Of a DNA stretch of 64,000 nt, positions 57,100 through 64,000 are shown one piece after another (position 1 is the first letter of the stretch; every line of letters begins with the position of its first letter). The stretch covers positions 124,001 through 188,000 of the forward strand of contig CANTUR010000918.1 in assembly GCA_947683625.1 (NCBI GenBank), in the 5' to 3' direction. This DNA comes from Mallotus nudiflorus (taxonomy: Eukaryota; Streptophyta; Magnoliopsida; Malpighiales; Euphorbiaceae). The notes beneath the pieces were generated by a model. The model worked only from the letters and a program-made list of their open reading frames with translations, was not told the DNA's origin and ran no database searches. Both the position numbers and the translations under genes were made by a program.

Positions 57100-57560
57100 T
57101 GTTGTTCAACCTTTACATTTTATATGAGTTTGCTCATTACAAACTCAACCTTTTCTTCTTCTACTTGTAAGCTAATGTTGCCTTCATATACATCGATAAA
57201 TGCCTTTATGGTGTTGAGAAATGACCTCCCTAATATAAGAGGGCAATTCTTGTCTTGCTTAAAATCAAAAATTAAACTAAGAATACAAATTTTTCCACCT
57301 TGACAAGCACATCTTCAACTTCTCTAAATGGTTTGTGTTGATGCATCTCCAAGACTCAATTCACTAAAAAGTGAAAGAGGCATAAAATTAATACTAGCTC
57401 TTAGATCATATAAGCATTTAGGAAACTCTTGAGATCCAATTATGCAAGAGATAGTAAAACTCCCTAGATCCTTAAGCTTGAGCAGGATTTTCTTGAGATT
57501 ATAGAGCTACAAGTCTCCATCAAGGGCACCATTTTATTGTCATCCCACTTTTTCTTATTT
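57100..57560 (-). pseudogene. pol: Protease remnant of the minus-strand Athila fragment
   Basis: On the minus strand a frame near 57406-57330 reads YDLRASINFMPLSLFSELSL, the Athila protease active site with D-L-R-A-S in place of D-L-G-A-S. Further left, LILGRSFLNTIKAFIDVY at about 57245-57180 is the conserved block after the active site. Stops and small frameshifts lie between. Losing the active-site glycine would itself inactivate the enzyme. Confidence 0.7.
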
Positions 57561-57739
57561 GTGATAATGTCTTTGAGGATCTTGGCATACTTAGGCATCT
57601 CATTCAATGCTGCGGATAATGGCAACTTTAGCTCTCTAACTTCTTGAAGGTTTTAAGAAAATTTGTGAATCACTTTTCATCCTTATTTATCTTCTATTTC
57701 CTTAAAAGGAATGGAAGTCTTAAAGCATATTTGGAAGTG

Positions 57740-58828
57740 TCAATGGTAGAGGGCTGCTTTACATGTTTTTCTTACACATAATTCTACTTTTCTTTTGCAT
57801 TCTCTTTGGTTTCTTTATTCTTCTTCTCTTGATTCTCCTTATCATCTTTAACTTTTACTTGAACTTCATTAGGACCTTTAAGCTCTTTACCACTCCTGAG
57901 TGTGATAGCCTTCACTTGTTCATTAGGATTAACTTTAGGGTTGTCAGACAAATGTACTTGAGCTCTAGTGGCAACCACATTGGCCAATTTTCTTAATTGA
58001 ACTTGAATGTTGTGGATTAAAGAGGCATGGTTCTTAGTAATATGGTTAAACTTAGCTCCCATCCTCTTTTGATTCTCTTCTTGATTTTTCATCTTGGATC
58101 ATTAAAGAATTTTTTAAGATTTATCTCCATTACTACCAACCTATAATTGCTTAGTTGTGGTTGAAATCTGGGTGGTGGTGGCTTAGTAAATTGATTTGAG
58201 AATCCCTTAAGAATTCTAATTATTACTGCATGAAAAATTAGGATGATTCCTCCACCCTTAGTTATATATATTGAAAAAATGGTTGTTGGCTTATCTTGGT
58301 TGAAATTGACCTTTAACGTAGCTGCAATTCTCATTCATACTATCTCCAAACACATTGTTATTTCCAAAACCACATTCAAAAGTAGAATGTTGAAGCATAT
58401 GATAATATTCATAAGATGCATTTGAAGCAGAGGGGATAGCATTACCCTTTGAAGTTAAATCACTAATTTTCTTTGTCAGTACAACAATTTGAGCTTACAA
58501 TGATGTTACGATGTCAAATCCTACCTTACTTTGGAAGTAATTATCTCTTGGATGACTAAAGACAATTATTGTTGGCCATTTCTTCTAATAATTTGAAAGA
58601 TTTATCCACCATTTTACACATGAGAGGACCTTTAATGGCTAAATCGATTGTATCCCTTGTAGACCTCATCACTCCATTATAGAAGGTACACATCAAAAGA
58701 TCCCTTGGAAGATCATGTTGGGGGCAACTCCATAAATAATTCCTAGACATCACACAAGGATTCAATTTTGTATTATTGAAATGTAGTTATATCCTTGATG
58801 ATCTTAGCCATCTTGGAAGGTGGAAAAT
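57740..58828 (-). pseudogene. gag: gag remnant of the minus-strand Athila fragment
   Basis: On the minus strand: FPPSKMAKIIKDITTF near 58828-58780, then 58556-58765 (PQHDLPRDLLMCTFYNGVM, DTIDLAIKGPLMCKMVDKS, LLEEMANNN). Next is a proline-rich stretch near 58150-58210. Then 57784-58092 (FNHITKNHASLIHNIQVQL, and VKAITLRSGKELKG near 57912-57880), ending in a lysine/glutamate-rich linker. This is the standard Athila gag C-terminus and pre-protease linker. The N-terminal half is absent because the Athila LTR at 58829 is inserted in the middle of the capsid region. Confidence 0.78.
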
Positions 58829-60279
58829 TGATAATTGCATTTTACTATTAAAAATTACAATCTTTAGTCTCTTTTTAATTTAATAACATTTCATTTTAGT
58901 TATATAATTTTTCCATTTTCCGCATAATAATTAATAAATTTAGGATTTAGAAAATATTAATACATTTAAATACAATATAGATATAACCATGCATTAATTA
59001 AATAAATAAGGAGTTTTATATTTTCTATCTAATTTGTATATTATTCTCAATGAGTTTTTATTTTGGCTAAAAGAAATTAAAATATCAGGTGTGCAATGTT
59101 GAAAAAGAGTCAAATCAATCAAAGAATAGAACACGGGCGTGCAAAACTCAGTCTTGAAGAGTGCATGGCCATACAATGCCATGCACGGCCGTGCCAAGGA
59201 ATGCAAGAGATAGCACATGGCTGCATGAGGTATCACATGGTCATGCCATTCATGGGCATGTAAGATACAAGGTCGTGCAAGGCATGACATAACTGTGTCA
59301 TCTTTGCATTACACAATGACACGATCGTGCTCATGGACACACAGCCGTGTCATACTTTCCCCATACTTGTGCATGGTCGTGCACAAGGTAACATGGTTAT
59401 GCCATGCTCTTCACACAAATGTGCATGGCCGTGCAAGTCTAATTTTGATTATGCACGACCATGCTTGTAAATTTAAGGAATTTCCATACGAAAGCATGCA
59501 TCATGTGCAACCTAATTCTAAGGATATAAGAACATCTTAAACTTGCAGAGCAGTAAATGAGGGAGGAGAGAAAAAAATAATAGACAGATTGAACTCGTAT
59601 TTCTTTTTAAATATATTCATAATTCATGTCATGTTTATGGTTTTTATTTTTATACCTCATGAATGATTCAATGATCTTAGCTAGTATATTGAGACCAAGA
59701 GGAGATTTATACTTACATTTATAATATTTATATTGAATCATCCTACACTAACAGTATTGAGACCGAGAGGAGATTTACACTTAGGGATATAGAATAAAAC
59801 TATTGAATCTTAATTTGAGTAGAGATACTAGTTAAGAGTTAATATTGCATTTTTACCTTTAGAGTTGAAGTTTGTTATAGATCTATTAATTAGAGTTCTG
59901 TGAGGTGAGAGTCCCTTTATTCAACTCAATATTTGAAATAACAAGCTCACCTTATAAATGCTTGAGAGAGATTTATGAGAATTGCAGTGGTAGCATCTTT
60001 AACATGACTATAAGAGAGATTATATAAATTAGATTTTGAGTCAATACAGATCCAGGTGAAAAGAGAAACTCTAGTACATACTTCACACTATTCATTCACC
60101 ATAACATTAAATTAGTTTTAAATTTTAATTTTTTTACAACACAAAAACATAAAAATTGATCCATTTAGATAAGCACGTAAATCAAGCAAACTAGTACTTA
60201 TCCTCTTCCCAGTGGGATCGATATCTGGACTTGCAATCCTATTCTATTACTTAACCTTTATACTTGCAAATTCACATCA
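58829..60279 (+). repeat. Athila 5' LTR (1451 bp)
   Basis: The canonical TGAT...ATCA ends and the adjoining PBS define it. It contains a 330-bp stretch rich in CACGGCCGTGC-like palindromes (59132-59465), a duplicated TATTGAGACC.AGAGGAGATTTA phrase (about 59688 and 59757) and the end block CCCAGTGGGATCGATATCTGGACTTGC typical of Athila/Tat LTRs. Confidence 0.88.
59132..59465 (+). repeat. Array of diverged CACGGCCGTGC-type palindromes in the Athila LTR
   Basis: About a dozen variants, for example CACGGGCGTGCA, GCACGGCCGTGCC, CATGGTCGTGCAC, CACGATCGTGCTC, CATGGCCGTGCAA and GCACGACCATGC, spaced 15-40 bp. Each is near-palindromic and many differ at C-to-T or G-to-A positions. The role is unknown. 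Confidence 0.65.
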
Positions 60280-60285
60280 AGTTTT

Positions 60286-60303
60286 TGGCGTCGTTGCTGA
60301 GGA
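60286..60303 (+). other. Primer-binding site, Athila tRNA-Asp type
   Basis: TGGCGTCGTTGCTGAGGA differs at three bases from the Athila PBS TGGCGCCGTTGCCGGGGA. All three changes are C-to-T or G-to-A. Confidence 0.8.
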
Positions 60304-60391
60304 GGAGTTTAATATTAAAAGTAGCTTGATACTGTTTGATTTAAACATTTTTTTTGTTTTATTTTTCTTTTTGTTTCATAGAACTAGGTGA

Positions 60392-62280
60392 ATGCGCAAA
60401 ACTCAAAGCCTTAATGAAGAGATTGAAGCATTCGATCCTAAAATTGAAAGAACATTCCATAGAATGAGGAAAGAGCAGCAAGCAACTATGAATTAAGGAA
60501 ATGATCCTAATGTCACCAATGGTGGAGAAGAAGGAGCCAACAATATCAACAATCAAAATAATATAAATTGCCTCCTCAACCAGTGTGAGAACCCTATGGC
60601 CAATAGAACCATGAGAGAGTGTCTAAAATCTAATATGCAGTAAGATCAGAATCCAATTCTGCCTCTAGCAATTGCAGCAAACAACTTTGAGATCAAACCT
60701 AGCATGATTCAGATGATTCAAAGTTCATAATTTCATGGATTACCATCAAAAGATCCCATTACACATATACACTGATTTATGGAGTATTATGGAACTTTGT
60801 GGATGAATGGAGTATCTTCAGAAGCCATCTACCTTATTCTGTTTCCTTTCTCCCTCACAGACAGGGCAGCTAGGTAGTTTGTTGGGTTACCTCCAAACTC
60901 CATTAGAACTTGGAATGAGATGTACACAGTCTTTTTTAATGATTATTTTCCTCCTTCTAAAGCTTTAAGAATTAAAAGTGAGATTAATTCTTTTTACTAG
61001 AGAGATGATGAATCACTTTTTGAAGCTTAGGAGAGGTTCAAGGACCTATAGAGACAATGTCCTTTATACTTAATTCCTACCTGGGATTTAGTGCAATCTT
61101 TTTACAAGGCCATTAATCCGATGGTGAGGTGTAATATAGATGCAGACTGTGGAGGTTCTATCATGAATAAAACTCTAGAGGATATTGTTGATTTATTTGA
61201 TGAGATTGCTACAGCTCAACACCTATGGAATAATGAACGAGCTATGATAAAAAAGAAACAGGGTGTTATGGGACTTGATGGGTTAAGTATGGTCACTTCC
61301 AAGCTGGACGCTTTAGCATATGAACTTCAAAAAGATGAATGCTAATGCTCTATCAACAACTTCCACTTTAAACTATGAGTTGTGTTAGGGGGAGCATGGG
61401 ACTAGTGAGTGCATTTTAACATAAAACATGGAGCATGCCAATTATGTTCAAAACCAAAGCAACCTATATTGAAATACTTACAACTCATCCTGGAGGAACC
61501 ACCCTAATTTCTCATGGAAAAATCAAGGGGAGCAAGGGCTAAATAGACAACCACCACCTGGTTTTAGAAATTCAACTTTTCAGAACCTGAATCAACTAGC
61601 TCAATAGAACCAAAACTTATCTCTTGAAGGCAAGTTAGACAAGTTTATGGAGATATGGACAAAAGGATGACTCTTTAAAAAGATTTGAATCGTAAGCTAG
61701 AGGCGAAGGTGGACCAAAATCAGAAGGATACTCAGTTGATGTTCAAGAACCATTCTTCTTCCATTCATAATCTGGAAGTGCAAATGGTCTAGATAGTTAA
61801 TGCGTTGACATCACGCAACCAAGGAAACCTACCAAACAACACTGAGACAAATCCAAGGGAGCAAGTGAAAGCTATAACCCTGAGAAGTGGAATAACCTAT
61901 AGATCCTAACTTAAGCAAGTAGGGCAACGCCACTATCAAAGAAAGCTCCAGCGAAGCGAGGGGAGAATCTAAGGGAACTAAAACACATAAAGAAAGAGTG
62001 TATGAGCCACCCATTCCTCTTCCTTAGAGGTTAAAGAGAACAAAGCTTGATCCTCAATTTTTAAAATTCCTAGACATGCTTAAAAAGATATAGGTTAACA
62101 TACCCTTTGTGGCAGCCATTGCTCAGATGCCTACGTATGCAAAATTTCTCAAAGACTTGATCTCCAATAAAAAGAAGCTCGAAGAACTGGAGATGGTTAC
62201 TTTGACAAAGGAATGTAGTGCCTTGATTTCAAAAAAGCTTCCAAGTAAGCTTAGGCACTTGGAAGCCTAACTATCCCCTG
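60392..62280 (+). pseudogene. gag: gag of the right-hand Athila element
   Basis: ATG at 60392 (MRKTQSLNEEIEAFDPKIE), 36 codons to a TAA. It then continues with NPMANRTMRECLKSN, FEIKPSMIQMIQSS, LPPNSIRTWNEMYTVFFND, YFPPSKALRIKSEINSFY and ERFKDL..RQCP. 61091-61345 is open (QSFYKAINPMVRC, IMNKTLEDIVDLFDEIATA, LSMVTSKLDALAYEL). The AITLRSG linker is near 61871-61895, followed by the pre-protease block VPIPFVAAI-like near 62100. The block order is that of Athila gag. Many single-base stops; not functional. Confidence 0.82.
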
Positions 62281-62311
62281 TGAGATAAGGAGTTTGTAGT
62301 TCCATAAAGTA

Positions 62312-62728
62312 TTGTGTGATTTGGGTGCCTCCATAAACCTTATGCGTATATCCAATTTCAGGAAACTAAATTTGGAAGCAAAGAGCATGAGTATGATTGT
62401 TCAACTGGCAGACTGTACTACTAAGAAACCATTAGGGATTGTTGAGGATGTGTTTGTAAAAGCGGGCAAGTTTATATTCCCTGTTGATTTTATTATTTTG
62501 GATTTTGAAGAAGATGAGGATGTGCTTCTAATCTTAGGAATTTCATTCTTATACATTGCTAAAGCATTGATTGATGTGCATAAAGGAACTCTCACATTGA
62601 GAGTAGGAGAAGAAAAATGTTTCTTCGACATTTACAAGGCAAGTAGACAACCTGTTGATAGAGATTTTTGTATGCGCTTGGATATAGTGGATAAATGTGT
62701 GGATGAAGTTTTCTATACTCAACTATAA
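62312..62728 (+). pseudogene. pol: Protease of the right-hand Athila element
   Basis: Open for 138 codons: CDLGASINLMRISNFRKLNL at the start with the active-site D-L-G-A-S intact, then KKPLGIVEDVFVKAGKFIFP and VDFIILDFEEDEDVLLILGI, then ALIDVHKGTLTLRVGEEK. This is the Athila retropepsin. The N-terminal part just upstream (62100-62311) is decayed, so no start codon is assigned. Confidence 0.82.
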
Positions 62729-62989
62729 GTAGCTAAAGATCCTTTACAAGTGGATGAGAGTTTGAAAGAAACTTATGAACTTAAACTTTCCCAAATAGAC
62801 CATTCTCAAAAGCATGCATCACTGACTTTAAATATCCAACCCACACAACCTTTTATTATTTCACCACCTTCACTTAAATTGAAACCTTTACCACCTCACC
62901 TCAGATTTACCTTCCTAGGAGACAACTAAACTCTACCAATCATTATCTCTTCTAAACTCACCTTTGAGCAAGAAACCTTACCTGTGGAG

Positions 62990-64000
62990 ATGCTAAGGTA
63001 GATCTCTGACATCAGAGGAATAAGCCCATCTTACTGCATGCATAAAATATTGATGGAAGATGGATGCAAACCTATCATTGAACAGTAGAGGAGATTGAAA
63101 CCAAACATACAGGAAGTGGTGAAAAAGGAGATCATAAAGCTTCTTGACGTAGGTATTATATACTTGATCTCAGACTCTAGTTGGGTGAGCCCTATTCAGT
63201 GTGTGCCAAAGAAAGGAGGGATGACCATAGTGGAGATTGATGAAGGAGAGTTAATTATTGTTACTAGATGGAGGGTGTGTATTTATTATAGGAAGCTTAA
63301 TAATGCTACAAGAAAAGACCACTTTCCCTTGCCATTCATTCACCAGATGCTTGAGAGAATTATAGGACATATTTTCTATTATTTCATTAATGTCTACTCA
63401 GGCTACAACCAGATTGCTATAGCTCTAGTGGACTAAGAGAAAACAACATTCACCTGTCCTTATGATACATATGCTTATAGGAGAATGCCTTTTGGGCTAT
63501 GCAATGCCCTTGCCACATTTCAACATTGCATGACAACCATCTTCTCTGATTTAGTTAAAGATATCATGGAGGTCTTCATGGATGACTTCTCAGTGTTTGG
63601 AGATTCATTTGATGGCTACCTCAACAATTTAGAGAAGGTATTGGCAAGATGTGAGGAAACCAATTTGGAGCTAAACTAAGAAAAATGTCACTTTATGGTG
63701 GATGAAGGAATAGTATTGGGACACAAGATTTCAACAAGGGGAATAGAGGTTGCTCGAGCCAAGATAGATACAATTGAAAATCTCAGTTATCCAACCAACA
63801 TAAAGGGTGTTAGAAGCTTCCTTGGACATGACAGCTTTTATAAATGCTTTATTAAGGATTTTTCTAAAATTTTTAAACCTCTCTCTCAGTTACTAGAAAA
63901 AGATGTTCCTTTTAAGTTCACTAATGATTGTAAATTTTCTTTTAACAGGTTGAAGAAGGAACTCACATTAGCACCCATTATGGTACCACCAGATTTGAGC
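62990..64000 (+). pseudogene. pol: Reverse transcriptase of the right-hand Athila element, cut by the window end
   Basis: ISDIRGISPSYCMHKILMED near 63000-63060. Then 63095-63436: WVSPIQCVPKKGGMTIVEID, TRWRVCIYYRKLNNATRKD (Tyr where Asp is usual in C-I-D-Y), HFPLPFIHQMLERI. After one stop comes RRMPFGLCNALATFQHCMTT and the catalytic FMDD at 63575-63586. One more stop near 63677 is followed by EKCHFMVDEGIVLGHKIS, then SFLGHDSFYKCFIKDFSK and the connection region to the window edge. The catalytic aspartates in FMDD are kept. Confidence 0.85.

Larger units (their letters stand above)
55731..58828 (-). mobile_element. Minus-strand Athila fragment (gag, protease, plant-transposon-type ORF)
   Basis: Reading from 58828 leftwards: capsid end of gag, the AITLRSGKE linker, protease, then a non-coding stretch and the C-terminal part of the ORF also seen at 27857-28405. 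RT and integrase are absent. The right end is cut within gag by the Athila LTR at 58829 and the left end by the Tat 3' LTR. Together with 29336-31264 it plausibly formed one minus-strand element. Confidence 0.7.
58829..64000 (+). mobile_element. Athila element, plus strand, running off the right edge
   Basis: LTR 58829-60279 (TGATAATTGCAT...CACATCA, with TGAT...ATCA ends typical of Athila), PBS at 60286, gag from 60392, protease 62312-62728, RT to the window end. RNase H, integrase and the 3' LTR lie outside. It is inserted in the gag of a minus-strand Athila fragment. The TSD cannot be checked. Confidence 0.88.

Overview
This is nuclear DNA of a flowering plant, and it is almost entirely nested LTR retrotransposons. 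The lineages visible (a chromodomain Ty3/gypsy element of the Tekay/Del type, a Tat/Ogre-type element with two RNase H domains, and several Athila elements) are plant-specific, the base composition is AT-rich, and no host gene could be recognised. A gene-poor heterochromatic or pericentromeric block is the likely setting. The species cannot be named from the sequence. All coding regions are decayed.

Layout. (1) 1-22668: an old minus-strand Tekay-like element (outer element), whose 3' LTR begins a few bases left of the window. A related, complete plus-strand Tekay-like element (inner element, 2128-13562, 3.2-kb LTRs, TSD TTTTA) is inserted inside that LTR. (2) 22669-26472: AT-rich sequence without recognisable genes, with local duplications. 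(3) 26473-31264: two Athila-like LTRs pointing at each other, a fragment of a plant-transposon-type ORF, and a truncated copia-like LTR on the minus strand. (4) 31265-55730: a Tat/Ogre-type element on the plus strand. Its 5' LTR carries a 3-kb insertion made of two adjacent copia-like LTRs (TSD ATAAT). Its 3' region carries an antisense ORF that is split by a 6.3-kb Athila element (45762-52080, TSD ACCAT), followed by a 40-bp minisatellite. (5) 55731-58828: a minus-strand Athila gag-protease fragment, plausibly the other half of the minus-strand Athila LTR seen at 29336-30414, pushed apart by the Tat element. (6) 58829-64000: a plus-strand Athila element (LTR TGAT...ATCA, tRNA-Asp-type PBS, gag, protease, part of RT) that runs off the right edge.

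Most interesting signals. The Tekay-like LTRs of both families carry what looks like a conserved two-intron leader (strong GTGAGT donors and polypyrimidine-CAG acceptors in matching places). They also carry a pair of tandem hairpins whose stems differ in sequence but stay complementary. The two families join the same LTR body to unrelated 5' (U3/exon 1) modules. The inner element's gag and pol each hold one reading frame over about 1.1 and 3.6 kb, yet carry 22 stop codons, 15 of them TAG. Most of those sit where glutamine CAG is expected, which suggests decay by deamination at methylated CHG sites rather than by indels.
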